Part shown: positions 32,072 through 43,223 of the stretch, in pieces
How positions within the stretch are numbered: position 1 is the first letter of the stretch
Layout of the letters: each line of letters starts with the position of its first letter
Source: Pseudogymnoascus destructans
Taxonomy: Eukaryota; Ascomycota; Leotiomycetes; Thelebolales; Thelebolaceae
Direction of reading: 5' to 3'
Length of the DNA stretch: 64,000 nucleotides
NCBI RefSeq assembly: GCF_001641265.1
Contig: NW_020167521.1
Coordinates: 1,860,001-1,924,000, forward strand
Position numbers and translations under genes: made by a program
Notes under the pieces: generated by a model
Databases searched by the model: none
Told to the model about the DNA's origin: nothing
What the model saw: the letters and a program-made list of their open reading frames with translations, nothing else

Positions 32072-33673
32072 CTATTGACCCTCCTCCACAACCGACTTCT
32101 TAATCCCCTCCACAAACTGCCTAACTGCCTCTCCTCCCTGTGCATACATTGCCTTATTATCAACCTTGATCTTCAGTGCTTCGGCCACGCTCGGCAGGCC
32201 ACCCTGCTGTAGAGCCATCGTCAAGCTGCCAAGGCCTTGGCTGAACTGTGGGCTATGGAGCACTCTCTTCAGGATCGCTCGCTTTTGGGACACGCTAAGT
32301 GCTTCCAAAGCCGCCTGTACTGTGCCGCTGGTTGGCTCCATGCCGTCGATTTGTGCGGAGGATTCTTGGGCTAAGAGCAGCACCGTCGGAGGCAGGTAGG
32401 AGAGGAAGTTGTCGAGTTGCGCTTCTGTGGCATTGTTGATTACGGGGATGGTGGTGGAAGTTGTGAGAAGGTCAGAGAGAGTTATGTATGGGCCCTGACC
32501 CTGGCCCTGGCCTTCTCCTCCTTCTTCTCCTTGAGCGAGATTGTTGTTGCCGCGGAGCGAGGCAAGGAAGTTGTTGACAGCGGTTTGGGCATCTGTTGGT
32601 GCTGCGGCAGAGGAAAAAGAGGCATTACTATTTGAAGTTAGCTCTGCGTTGGAAGTAGAGCGATGATTGAGGAGGAGAATATTAAGACTGGGCAGCAAAC
32701 ATTGGTGGAAGTGCAGGCAAGAAGAAGTAACAAGCGTTGGCAGGAGTGCAGGCCGGGACGCAACAAGAAGCGTTTGGTGCAGGCAGGTTCAATGGCATAG
32801 TGTTTCTAGAAGTAAATGCGCAATAACGCCGCATATACAGCACCCATCTTCGTTTTCAAAGTCACCAAACGCCTCTTGCTTTCCCTAAAAGCTTTGCTCG
32901 ACCTATGCTAACTTCGCCTGGTACGCAACGCAATGCAACACAGTGGATATAACCTACGCTCTTCCGCCCTCGGCGCCTCCTTCCCTCGACGGCTCGCCCT
33001 CCTCACGGACATCTCCACCTGTAGCATCTGGGCCAGCGCCTCCGCCACTTCCTTGGTGGTGTTCTGATGGGTCGCCATGGCCTTGTACGTCCTCCATAGT
33101 CTCGTCCTCATCGTCTCCGCCCCTGAAATTTTGTACATCCTCAAGCTCGCTGCGAACATTCACATCCTCGCCCTGCAGCAGGGAGTCCACAATTTGCCCA
33201 ATCTTCTGATCACGGGTCGAAAATGAGCTGGGATCATCGGCGCGTTGCGGCTGTGATTGGAGCCAGAATAGGTGGCGCTGGGAGGAGGACGAGAACTTGA
33301 GGACAAAGATGCGTCCGTTTGTTTTGGAAGTTGGCTGATCGGAGGTTTTGTATTCGTATGGGACAAAGTGGCCATCGGTTGGGATCATCATCAGATCAAG
33401 CTCTGGCTCGTCGAGTTGAGCTTGGCGTGGCCGCCAGCAGAAGTGGATCAGTTCTGGAACATTAGACACATGCTCAATATAGTTGGAAAGCTACCATACC
33501 ATCCTCAGAGTAGAGATATATGTAACCCTTCGTTGCCAAAGGTGTGACCTTGTAAGGCTTGCTTGATGTCTGAAGCTGTTGTTAGGAGCCCATCTCAGTT
33601 ATGTGGCGCAAAAGAAGCTTACATCAACTTCACACTGGCCCGCCTTGAAAGTGATTATAGGTTGAATAGACAT
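32072..33673 (-). CDS. RPN13: proteasomal ubiquitin receptor RPN13
   Basis: Four exons: 33673-33623, 33569-33500, 33453-32958 and 32687-32072, total 410 aa in frame. The N-terminal Pru domain reads MSIQPIITFKAGQCEVD, KPYKVTPLATKGYIYLYSED, ELIHFCWRPR and FVLKFSSSSQRHLFWLQS, the canonical Rpn13 order. The middle is acidic and Gly-rich (GGDDEDETMEDVQGHGDP). The C-terminal DEUBAD-like domain includes YITLSDLLTTSTTIPVIN, SYLPPTVLLLAQ and ALSVSQKRAILKRVLHSPQF, then LGSLTMALQQGGLPSVAEAL. It binds ubiquitin and Rpn2 at the 19S base and recruits UCH37 where present. Intron 3 is long (270 nt), so a small missed exon there is possible. It shares a 380-bp divergent spacer with eL6. Confidence 0.92.
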
Positions 33674-34053
33674 TGTGAAGGTATTGGTGTCGTTGGAAAT
33701 CTGTGGCGGTTGATTTGGAGAAGCACCACAGCTTTATGAGGGCAGCGCGTTCGTCATGTAGCTATCTACCTTGCGGAGCAAGCGGAACCTGTCAACCGCA
33801 GCTTAGCCCAAGGTGTGGCTGAACCACACAGTCATTCTCATTAGCCACATATCACATGACATTAGCCCTTGGATTTTCCCTCCACCACTCACTCAAACAT
33901 GATAACCCTACAAAATTAAGCGAAAACATTAGGGCATGCTAAAACTCTACGAGAGTCGCGACAACCAGAACAGTGCAGGCCCGACAAATCCAAGACGACA
34001 ACACTCAACGAACCGATACCCAACGAACAAACCGAATCGGTTCTTCGTCCAAG
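33674..34053. promoter_or_regulatory. divergent RPN13/eL6 promoter region
   Basis: A 380-bp spacer between the two start codons, transcribed away on both sides. No canonical motif could be assigned with certainty; both genes are expected to be growth-regulated. Confidence 0.55.
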
Positions 34054-34944
34054 ATGTCGGCAACTCAAGAGAGTCAGAAGAAGACCTTCGGAAAGTCGAC
34101 GAGAGAGATTCCTCACCACAGCCAAAAGGCCAGCAAATGGTACCCGGCCGAGGATGAGGCCCAGCACAAGAAGGTGCGTTACAAAACCCAACCCGAGCCA
34201 GAGCAAGAGATTGCGACTGGCGTACTGCAGGATTGTCATCTGGGAAATTGATGGTTGTGGTGTCTGGAGATATTGTGCGATCAGGCTATCAGGGTTGCAC
34301 CCAAAATATGGACCTAAATGCATGGACATCAGACAGCGCCACAATTGGATATCAGAGACAGATTCGCAGAGAGAACAATCGCTAACAGACATATTATAGG
34401 TCCGCAAGACCATCCGTGCTTCCACCCCTCGCTCTTCCCTCGTCCCCGGTACCGTCCTCATTCTCCTCGCTGGCCGCTTCCGTGGCAAGCGTGTCATCCT
34501 CCTGAACACCCTCGACCAAGGTGTTCTCCTCGTCACCGGCCCATTCAAGGTCAACGGTGTCCCCGTCCGCCGCGTCAACGCCCGCTACGTTATCGCCACA
34601 TCCCACAAGGTTGATATCTCCGGTGTCGACTCCAAGAAGATCGAGGAGATCTCCGACGAGAAGTACTTCGCCCGTGAGGCGTCCGACAAGAAGACCGGCG
34701 AGGCCGAGTTCTTCAAGCAGGGCGAGAAGCCAGAGGTAAGATTCCAGAGCCAATTGCGACGATTAAAAGGGGAAAACTAACAACATGACAGAAGAAGAAG
34801 CCTTCTTCCAACCGCGCGGCTGACCAAAAGTCCGTCGACAAGTCTATCCTTTCCGCCATCAAGAAGGAGCCCTTCCTCGTCAGCTACCTCGCATCCTCTT
34901 TCTCCCTCCGCAAGGGTGACAGACCACATGAGATGGCATGGTAA
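34054..34944 (+). CDS. RPL6: 60S ribosomal protein eL6
   Basis: Exons 34054-34173, 34400-34735 and 34792-34944 encode 202 aa. KWYPAEDEAQHKK closes exon 1. Exon 2 has VRKTIRASTPRSSLVPGTVL, LLAGRFRGKRVILLNTL and GPFKVNGVPVRRVNARYVIA, the diagnostic eL6 core, and exon 3 has KKKPSSNRAADQKSVDKSIL. Intron 1 is 226 nt, long for this window, as in many ribosomal protein genes, and begins GTGCGT. The protein is a structural component of the large cytosolic subunit. Open frames on the opposite strand across 33916-34753 are shadows of this gene and its intron. Confidence 0.96.
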
Positions 34945-35602
34945 ATGGTGAAGAATGTTCTAGGCGTAGCAGTGGTGTGAGGGAATCGCTCTATTAGGTG
35001 CTCGCAGTTGGGCCTTGATGTGGCATCGGTCAACAATTGCTGGGCGCTTTGTATTCAGACAACTTCAACGCATCAAAGACATTACAAAGCATTCCAAAAC
35101 TATGTTGCCTCGAAGAGTGATGAGTGTGATCATGGATAGTGAATTTATGGGTTTGAAAGGAGTGATGAGATCAGGTATTGACATGAGTTTAGAGCAGAAT
35201 TGAGACACGGGATCACTATAGATTTCCATCCATCTTTTAATGGTTTAAAACTTCCCTTGTGCAGTTTCCATACCCCCGCCCAAGTCCAGCATATCTTTCG
35301 AGCCAACGATATGTGCAATGCTTGTGATAACCAGCTTGCACAACTTCAAGCTATCGGCCCTGCTAAGCCACCTTCCAGCGGCCAACAAGATGAAACCGAC
35401 CCACCTGGATTCCCAGTTATACGGTATATGCCCATTGTGATATAGTTTACGTTCCATCCCTCCGCTCAAGCCTGGGATAAACTATACTAGGCCCTGACCG
35501 TACTACTTGCCCAAGGCATATGAAAGCTTGGCTGAGATAAAAGGCAGAGAGAGGACATAGGAGAGTTATTTCCATGGCAGCTTGAAGGTGTGCAGCCCTT
35601 TG

Positions 35603-35651
35603 AGCACTGGGTAGGGAATGCCGAATGTCTCGGCATTCCCTGCCTAGTGCT
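35603..35651. repeat. 22-bp-arm inverted repeat (foldback)
   Basis: Arms 35603-35624 and 35630-35651 pair with two mismatches around a 5-nt loop; the inner 12 bp (agggaatgccga) are perfect. Confidence 0.75.
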
Positions 35652-35777
35652 TGTTCCTGACGACTGGAGATATAAATGAATCAGGCCTCCATGAATGAGA
35701 TGATAGGCAAAACATACACAGTGCGTACCGCTGGCTATTGAGAAAACCCCACCACAAATATATACCATTTTCCCATA

Positions 35778-35825
35778 TCTAGTATTAAGTCTAGTATTAA
35801 GTCTAGTATTCAGTCTAGTATTCAT
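35778..35825 (+). repeat. 12-bp tandem repeat
   Basis: Four copies of tctagtattaag, the last two with small changes. Confidence 0.8.
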
Positions 35826-36264
35826 AGTATTTATAATTCCAAAATTTATCGCTACAAACAAGACTGAGATAAGTGTGTGCTTTGGTGAAGTTGGTTGGTA
35901 AGGCCTTGTCAATTGGAGGAAACGCACGTGACGTATATATTTAAGCTAGTCTATAAGCATCTAGCGCGGACGTTCATCCCATCGCATCGCGATTTTGAGT
36001 CGAGAACGCGACGAACTGAGCTCAGGTAGAGTTAAATCCAACACCAGCAAGCCTACAGGCCGTCGCAAACTCGACACTCAACATTATATACGGTCTAAGC
36101 GCAGTGTATGCAAGCTGTGGCTTTACAACGCCAGCCGACTACGATTTTATTTCCCCAATTGGCGCTAAATCGCACCCCAAACTTCACAAGGGCGTGCCAT
36201 CGACGCACAGCTTAGCCAGCTCTCATTAAGTCGGCCGAGCAATTTGCATGCGTAACAAGACAAA

Positions 36265-38125
36265 ATGACCGCCAAAGCACCGCCCCAGGCTTTTATTTCT
36301 AGCTATGCTCCACGACTACGGACATACGCCAACTCCCTCCTCACACCAATATTACAACCTGCGGCAGCGGTTGCGACTCCATCGTCAAGAACAACGAAAC
36401 GAGGCACAACAGCCATTAACTACGCTGAAGATGGGTTTGAAGATTACGATGAAGATGACGATGAAGGACGGCGCAGGCCCACGGGTTTGAGGAGCTTAAG
36501 GAGGGAGGAGACCCTACAGGCAAAGCAAGACGTCGCGGACAAATTTGGAAAGGAAGCAACAGAACCAGTCGAGGTTCAAGGAGTATGGCGTGAATGGATG
36601 GGCAAGGCTCGTTCAGGGAAGCCAGACCTCCAAGCACACTCGCAGGCATCGTTGCCTCTCACTCTCGTCCCAATTCGCATCGACGTCGACATTCCAGCCT
36701 TCATTCCACAGGCCCCTCTTCCTCTGCCATCAGGCGCAGCTTACAATAATATCGATCCCTCATTACCAGTATATCGCACACCAGATGTCACAGTACCCTA
36801 CCGACTAAAGGATATCTTCCTATGGAACCTCCATGAGACTCTTACCACCACGGATCAGTTCGCGCAATGCATGGTGCAAGATCTGGACCTTCCGAACCGC
36901 CAGGCGCTGGCGATGGAGATCAGCAAGCAGATCCGCACGCAGCTTGAAGAATATGCCGGTGTTGCCCTCCACCCTCTCTTTCACTCCCAGCAGACACCTG
37001 CTGCCAATGGAACTGCTATCAAAACGATTCGGGCAAGTACCGCGTCGCGTGACCATTCCGCCCCTGCCGTCAGCGGGCGAGGGACTCCTCTACATGCGCC
37101 TCACCTGTCAACAAATGGATTCTCCACGCCGGTAAAGGCAGTTACACAAGAAGTTACAGCGTCGGCGGTTCCCATATCACAAGATGCTGACGACTACAAC
37201 CCGGACGACACGTATCGTTGTATCATCACCTTAAACATTAATCTCTCCAACAACCTCTACACAGACAAGTTTGAATGGTCCCTACTGCACCCGCCTGGAA
37301 CCGCTGAAGTCTTTGCGAAACAAACATGCGCGGATATGGGACTCTCTGGGGAGTGGGTGCCAGCAATGACACACGCAATCTACGAAGCTGTACTCCGCCT
37401 CAAAAAGGAAGCTTGCGAATCAGGGGGACTCGTGGGTGGATACGGCGGCGAAATCCCCAACGAAGCCGTACACGGTCTCGAAGCCGGTTGGAGATACGAC
37501 AACGAGCACCTAGCCGATGAATGGGAGCCCAAGGTCGAAGTCCTCAGCAAAGAAGAGATCGAGAAGCGAGAAGGCGACCGCGAGCGCCAGATCCGCCGCA
37601 TGCGCCGCGAGACGGCTCGATTCTCGAGTAACACGGGCATGCTAGGCGGCATGCCGCAATCGGGCGGCCTAGGATTTTTCGACCCGGGAGAGCCGACGGA
37701 GGAGCGGATGGGTCGTGGTGAGCGCAGCAAGAAGAAGCGGCGCTTCCGTAGCTTGAGTCCGCTTGGTCGCTCGGGGACTCCGGGAGGGAGAGGCACGCCG
37801 GATACGGGCTCGGGTGTTGCGGGGTATGGGGGTGGTGGTGGCTTGAATGATTATGAGAGGACTACTTGGCGGTGTGCGCACTGTCGGGTCTGGGGAACGG
37901 CTGTGTGGGGTGTGAGGGATGGGCCTGCTGGCACAAGGGTATGTTTCTCTTCTTACTTCCCTACGTGTTCACTCGCGGTGGCGGCCGTGTTTATTCTTGT
38001 GCGATACTAACAAAGCTTAGACACTTTGCAACAACTGCGGTTTCTTGTATGAGCGTGACCGGAATTTGCCTGCCTGGACAAAAGACTTGCACAAGAGTGA
38101 TTTACGCGCGACCGATTACCGGTAA
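36265..38125 (+). CDS. SFH1: SNF5-family chromatin remodelling subunit (Sfh1) with GATA-type finger
   Basis: Exons 36265-37938 and 38021-38125 (82-nt intron with ATACTAAC branch site) give 592 aa. The start KAPPQAFISSYAPRLRTYAN is typical of fungal Sfh1. The SNF5 domain has two repeats: LVPIRIDVDIPAF with VPYRLKDIFLWNLHE and DQFAQCMVQDLDLP, then CIITLNINLSNNLYTDKFEW with AKQTCADMGLSGEWVPAM. After a low-complexity region the C-terminus has a GATA-type zinc finger, WRCAHCRVWGTAVWGVRDGP and TLCNNCGFLYERD, assembled across the intron. Sfh1 is a core subunit of RSC-type ATP-dependent nucleosome remodellers. The finger would be lost if the intron were retained, since the retained frame stops within 25 codons. 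Confidence 0.93.
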
Positions 38126-38977
38126 GAGGTTGGCGGATTGGATTGGTGGAAGAAACTTCATCGCCACAGGCATTGTTGTGTGTTATAGAGAACCGGGAAT
38201 TTCGGGGCTTGGGGAAGGCTGGGTATGGGAGCATTTAGGCGTTATTGTTGCGGGCGGTTCGCTGATGGGAGCAAGGTTTGAAGTGTCTAGGAGGGACACA
38301 CTGCGCGTAATGCACTTGTATCAACATATAGGTAGTGAGCAGGACTTGGAGCAAAATATCAAGAAATTTGAGATCTCAACGATCCCGTACCAGGCGATGA
38401 TAAGAGTTTCCATCCTTAAATGCCCTACTAGAGAATTTACGGTTCATTTTGACGCCACTGCGCGATGATAAAGGGCATATCAACAGAATGTCAGGGCGAG
38501 GATTCAACGGTGGGGTAGAATGGTGGTGGTGAGAATAACAAGTGAGATGACAGCAACACAACAACGACAGCAAGAACGAACCTGTAGCAAGTGATTTCGC
38601 GGCGTTGCCAATCACTGGACCCTTCACATCGCTTCGGTGCGTCTTTGAAAATCGCAGTAGTAATCTTTCGTACAATGACTACTCCTGCCCATAGTTTTTC
38701 TCTCTTAGATCCTGTGAGCCGACAAGTTGATATAGCGGATTGGGTGGTGGTATTAAATCCATCTCGTCTCGCGTGGTATCAAGGACGCGCCGGGTAATAG
38801 TCATCTCTGATAATCACGAGTAGACATTTAAGTTGGGTGGGACGCTAATTTGGCATTGATGGGTATATATAAAGGGAAAATGTACCCTCCACACTTCTCG
38901 CTCAAGTTAATTTCTCCGGTTGACATCAAAATGACGCCTAGTGACCACCCAAACCACCAAAAAGAGACTCTCACTCC
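38126..38977. other. convergent spacer
   Basis: Between the 3' ends of SFH1 and eL30. An open frame continues through 37866-38468 in another phase but is not protein-like. Nothing else recognised. Confidence 0.4.
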
Positions 38978-39446
38978 TTAAGCCACCTGGCTCAGGATAT
39001 CGGAGTCACCGCCGTCGAGGACGACCATGGTGCCAACGCGGAACATCTTACCGCAAGCGGTGCCGAGCTCCAGCTAGACGGGGAATTAGTACTCCTCCAG
39101 ACTTTGCGGAAAGTCCTTCTCAGGAACGCAAGGGGATATGGGGGGGACGTACGTTGTTGCCGTTGAAGTGGTGGACGGGGCTCTTGGAGAGCATGGCGTA
39201 GTACTCGAGCTCGGACTTGCGGAGGGGAGGGGTGTTGCCAGAGATGAGGACCAGCTTGGCCTTGCCCATGCGCAGCTGCTTGAGCGAGGACTTGTAGCCG
39301 AGGACGACTGCGCGCGTGTGTTAGTTTTGATGCTGGGGATATGGACGGAGGGGATTGGGAAACGTACCCTTGCCGGACTTCATCACAAGCGCGAGGCGCG
39401 AGTTGATGGTGTCGCCGGACTTCTTATCCTTACGGGAGGGAGCCAT
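38978..39446 (-). CDS. RPL30: 60S ribosomal protein eL30
   Basis: Exons 39446-39368, 39307-39153 and 39073-38978 (introns 59 and 79 nt, GTACGT donors, ACTAAC/ACTAATT branch motifs) encode 109 aa, the normal length. Landmarks are SGDTINSRLALVMKSGK, VVLGYKSSLKQLRMGKAKL, ISGNTPPLRKSELEYYAML, VHHFNGNN and LELGTACGKMFRVG with DGGDSDIL near the end. It is a large-subunit component and, in yeast, autoregulates its own splicing by binding its transcript; whether that applies here is not shown. It overlaps short plus-strand open frames that are shadows. Confidence 0.96.
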
Positions 39447-40509
39447 TTCGAGGATGAGAAGGGTTGAAGGTAGGGTGGTTGTTGGTTGGCGATTGGCGGT
39501 TGTTGGAAGATAGTTGGTGGGATTTCGGATTTCGTCGCAATTATTATTATTTTGCGTGTGCGTTCGGATATGGCGAGCTAGTCCACAATTGACGCTAGCG
39601 TAGATTTTTGAGTTTGCTGAGTCAGCCAGAGAAATAGCAACGTATCACGTGAGACAGTTTTTTGAAGATTGGTCAGAAGTGGATTGATTCACTTTTGCTA
39701 GTTCAATAATTAGGCGAATTACGTGAGAATTATGTTGAAATTACCCACTCAAACCTTCAGTACCACCACCATCACCATTGTTGCCATTTAATTTAGCCAT
39801 TTAGCCATTTAGCCATTTAGCCATTTTATTATTGTATTTTTTATAAATTGGATTTGTTAGTTATTACTGTCTTTCTCTATAAACACATATTTTGCGTTCT
39901 GTGCATGGCATATGTTGAAGGGAAGTGTTAACTCGTCGGCATCATTACTTATCATTATCCACCAAGGTTACCGCGATGACTTCCAATTCTTCTCACTACC
40001 AACCGGCTTAACCCTCATCAATGTCCATGGCGACAATTTGATATATGGAATATTGTCCTTTTATACCCTTTATACCCTTTATACGTTTATATATTTTTAC
40101 ATATCCCCATCAAAATAAGCCTAAAACGAACGGCCTTTTTCTTTGTGCGCAAACTCGAAAATGCCCTCATCGAACAGCAACCTTGAGAGGTATTTGTCTC
40201 TTGCTTTTGGTTAAATACGCGGGGCCACGCTTGCTAGTGAGCACAAACACCATTCGAGCACGTAACCTTTGTGGTTATTTGTCCATCCGTCCTTCCCCTC
40301 CCTCCCCGCCATATTTCAACGTCGCTCCCTTCCTCACCCCTTCACCCCTCCTTCCTTCCTCTTTTTCCTTCTTCCTTCTTCCTTCTTTATTCTTCATCTT
40401 CCATCACCATCTGTCTTCTGCATCACAAACCACTCAAAGCATACTTTTTATTGGCTTTTTGATTAGTATTCGCTCTCTTTCTGTACGACACGGCATTGGT
40501 ATTTTGAAT
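39447..40509. other. intergenic spacer with short tandem repeats
   Basis: Contains an 8-bp repeat atttagcc (about four copies, 39791-39825), a 9-bp repeat ctttatacc (three copies, 40056-40084), and a long pyrimidine-rich stretch (cctt/ttcctt, 40280-40400). The last probably lies in the leader of the F-box gene. Confidence 0.55.
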
Positions 40510-41664
40510 ATGACTTCTCCAAGTCCGGATGCGCTGCTGCAGCTCCCCGTCGAGATTATCCTTGGCATAGTCAGGCAGCTGGACTGGCAGCCGGGCGATA
40601 TTGGGAGTTTGCTAGGGAGTTCCAAGGTAGGCAGACTTCACATCTCATCGCTGCCGCATCACAGCTTTTATTTTCAGTTCACTGACGTATTCGCTCCTTG
40701 TATAGACAACCAGATTCATCCTAAAGAGCCACGAAGAGCATCTCTCCCAGCAATTCACATCCCACCTCTACACGCCCTCCTCATTAGACCCCATCCTCGC
40801 CTCCACTATCCCCCCCCAACCCATCCTCACCCCCCCTCCACCGCCGCATCGCAACCCAAGCGCACACGCCCGCAAAAATTCACCCCCCCGCTCCGCTTCC
40901 CCTACACCTACCCCTGGACCGCCGAAATCCACAAACGGAACGCAATCTTCTGCATCCTCTCCACCTGTCCCCTCCTCTCTATCACGCCCCCGCGCCTCCT
41001 CTCCCTCTTCGAGACATCCACCCGTCTCTGCGCCAACTGCCACCACGGGGGGATCACGGCGTTTAAAAGCCATGGTCTGAATACCCTCCTCAAGCTCTCG
41101 GATGCAAGGGTTACTGCACATACTCCTATTTCCAGCGACGAGAAAAGCGTAAATGGCGACGATCTCGGCCGTCGTGGTCAAGAGGCTTGGTTAGCCCAAC
41201 AAGATGCGCTTGCGCTTGCGAGCGTGTTGGCACTTGTCTGGGTTGCAAGCACGGTGTTTGAGTACGGCGAACGCTCAACCTGGGGCGCAGGCGCGTGCGA
41301 GCACAACGGTCACGCCGCCTCCGCGACCTCAGGCGCGGCAGAGAGCAGTGATGGCAGTCTCGTGGAGCGACAATGCATATACCGCGAGATGGCTTTAGCT
41401 CACGGGCCGTACTTCCTGTGGTGCAGTGTGCGTGGATCTGAAGCGGAAAGGCGGTGGGTGAAAGATACGCTGGATGAAGGTGTGGAGGGGCTGAGGGAGT
41501 ATGAGAATGGTGGGAGCGGGGCGGGGTTGAGGAGTCTGCAGAGTGTGGTGTTGAGGCGGTTTGCAGAGCTGAAGGGGTGCCAGGTGTGGGAGGGGTGGGA
41601 TGAGGTGTTTTCGTGTGTAGGGGAGGAGATGGTGAAGTGTAGGGCGAGGATGGGAAGTTGTTAA
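40510..41664 (+). CDS. F-box-like protein, frame broken near a C-run
   Basis: ATG 40510 opens MTSPSPDALLQLPVEIILGI then VRQLDWQPGDIGSLLGSSK, an F-box-like motif. The best intron is 40627-40705 (GTAGGC, CACTGAC branch-like, TATAG), which continues as TTRFILKSHEEHLSQQF then TSHLYTPSSL. That frame runs into Pro-rich nonsense, while the protein-like text YPWTAEIHKRNAIFCIL, SLFETSTRLCANCHHGG and the C-terminus to 41664 lie one frame away. The switch falls among runs of eight C (40810-40817) and seven C (40830-40836, 40883-40889). One base missing from a run would explain it. A rival acceptor at 40677 keeps a single frame but gives unconvincing sequence. Such proteins act as SCF ubiquitin-ligase adaptors; targets unknown. 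Confidence 0.6.
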   Translation: MTSPSPDALLQLPVEIILGIVRQLDWQPGDIGSLLGSSKVGRLHISSLPHHSFYFQFTDVFAPCIDNQIHPKEPRRASLPAIHIPPLHALLIRPHPRLHYPPPTHPHPPSTAASQPKRTRPQKFTPPLRFPYTYPWTAEIHKRNAIFCILSTCPLLSITPPRLLSLFETSTRLCANCHHGGITAFKSHGLNTLLKLSDARVTAHTPISSDEKSVNGDDLGRRGQEAWLAQQDALALASVLALVWVASTVFEYGERSTWGAGACEHNGHAASATSGAAESSDGSLVERQCIYREMALAHGPYFLWCSVRGSEAERRWVKDTLDEGVEGLREYENGGSGAGLRSLQSVVLRRFAELKGCQVWEGWDEVFSCVGEEMVKCRARMGSC

Positions 41665-41876
41665 GGGTATGGGGTGGATGAGGGTGTATGTTTAGCGGCG
41701 TGATGAAGGATGCGCGGTTTTGAGTATTTGTATGGTTAGAAACAATGCTGTGCTTCCTCTATTCTGTGGTGCCGAAGCAAATAAAGATAATAAGGGTATG
41801 AAATCCCCGCCGTATAAACGCCATCCCTAAACCGACCGCCATCCAAACGCGTCACAAAGCAAAAGAAAAGCTCCAT

Positions 41877-43223
41877 CTATCTCCTCTGCTCCTGACTACA
41901 CCTCCGATCCAACCTCTTAACCACACTCCCCAGACAAACCTTCAACATCCCCTCCCCCGTCAACTTCGGCGCCTCCCCCTCCTCCGCCGGGCCGCTCATC
42001 CACGTGCACGTATCCACCATATCCCTGACCCCCCCCCTCACGAGCCCCTGAATTCCATCATCAAGCTCATTAAGCGCCTCCTTAGCGCCCTCCTCATTCC
42101 CGACCTGGAAGAACTGCACGCCGATCTGGTGGGGTGCCGCTTCGAGCTTATCGAGCTTCTTGGCTGCGACGAGGAGGACGCTCTCGACGTCGTCGCTGGG
42201 GACGCCGTCGGTGATGGTGAGGATGTTGAGGGGCTTGACGGCGTCCATGGCGTCGGTGTTTAGGGCGTTCGTGCCGCGCTGGGCGGTTAGGTGCGCGAGA
42301 TAGGGTTTTAGAATCGCGCTCAGCCGAGTACCAGTCGGTGTTCCTCCACCAGGTCTCACGGCGGCGAAAATAGAAGTTATCCGCTCAGCCGTAGTGATGT
42401 TCCTGTACCCCCCCCCCGCGATCCCCTCACCCGGCACACCGGGGTCAGCGGACTTGTGGTTCAGGAAGTAGAGGTCTATCCCGTTGGTGTCGTGGGCGAC
42501 GATGGTGGGGAGAAGAGCGGCGAGGGCCTGGGAGGTTTCGCGCCAGGAGCGGCCCGCCATAGAGCCGGAGTCGTCGATGAGGAGGACGGTGTCGAAAGTT
42601 GTGAGGAAGGAGTAGGGGTCTTCTGGGCCGCTGCTGGTGGTCGTGATAGGGGTGGGAGGTGTGTAGGCGGGGGATGGGCCGAGAGCCGGGCCGGATGCTG
42701 CGGTGGGGGAGGGGGTGTATGCTGGTGGAGGCTCGTTGGAGGCGACGGTGAAGGCGTTGAAGCCTGCGCGGACGGGGCGGCGGGTTGGAGGGCTGGGGTT
42801 GAGGAGTTCAGGGCGCTCGGGAGGTTGGAGGGTTGTTGTTGGGAGCTCGACGGGGATGGGGGAGACGGGGGAGGGGGGGGCGCGGGCGGCTTCGCGCTCG
42901 TCGGCGGAGTTGGAGTTGCAGGAGGAGGTGGAAAGGTTGCTCTTCTTGCGGCGGAGGGAGGCTTTGAGGGAGGCAAACATGCTGGGAGAGCTGGGGGTGG
43001 AGAGGAGGGTGATGCTGGGGAGGGAGGTGGGGGGGCGGGATTGGATGGCGTTGGGGTGCCTCCTGGACGCGGTGTCGGAGGTTCGGCCGGTGCTGAAGTG
43101 GGAGTTGTCCATCAAGCTCAGGGCCCCTTCGCCGTGACTGTATGAGTAGATGTTGCGTGGGATTCTGTCGTCAGCTGGTAGTTGCCATGCAGGCGTGTTG
43201 TTGTTAAATGGAGGAGAAGACAT
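41877..43223 (-). CDS. von Willebrand factor A domain protein
   Basis: Single exon, 448 aa. The first 200 residues are low complexity, rich in Pro, Ser and Thr. The VWA domain follows at about 208-400 with an intact MIDAS signature DTVLLIDDSGSMAGRSW, the downstream Thr in PGGGTPTGTRL, and the Asp in LNILTITDGVPSDD. No signal peptide or membrane segment is seen, so it is probably cytosolic. Fungal proteins of this architecture are common but mostly uncharacterised; metal-dependent protein binding is the likely biochemical property. The convergent F-box gene ends 212 bp away. Long GC-rich open frames on the opposite strand are shadows. Confidence 0.85.
   Translation of the reverse strand: MSSPPFNNNTPAWQLPADDRIPRNIYSYSHGEGALSLMDNSHFSTGRTSDTASRRHPNAIQSRPPTSLPSITLLSTPSSPSMFASLKASLRRKKSNLSTSSCNSNSADEREAARAPPSPVSPIPVELPTTTLQPPERPELLNPSPPTRRPVRAGFNAFTVASNEPPPAYTPSPTAASGPALGPSPAYTPPTPITTTSSGPEDPYSFLTTFDTVLLIDDSGSMAGRSWRETSQALAALLPTIVAHDTNGIDLYFLNHKSADPGVPGEGIAGGGYRNITTAERITSIFAAVRPGGGTPTGTRLSAILKPYLAHLTAQRGTNALNTDAMDAVKPLNILTITDGVPSDDVESVLLVAAKKLDKLEAAPHQIGVQFFQVGNEEGAKEALNELDDGIQGLVRGGVRDMVDTCTWMSGPAEEGEAPKLTGEGMLKVCLGSVVKRLDRRCSQEQRR

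Larger units (their letters stand above)
34945..36264. other. intergenic spacer with foldback and tandem repeats
   Basis: No supported gene. It holds a foldback element (35603-35651) and a 12-bp tandem repeat (35778-35825). The right end is the 5' flank of SFH1. Confidence 0.5.

Noticed and set aside
33916..34578. 220-codon minus-strand frame
   Set aside because: Antisense to eL6 exons and intron 1; the sense strand is unambiguously the ribosomal protein gene.
40045..40509. N-terminal extension of the F-box gene
   Set aside because: Translated text is low-complexity leader-like sequence; the conserved F-box begins at ATG 40510.
42456..43145. 229-codon Gly-rich plus-strand frame
   Set aside because: Antisense shadow of the Pro/Ser-rich part of the VWA gene in GC-rich DNA.
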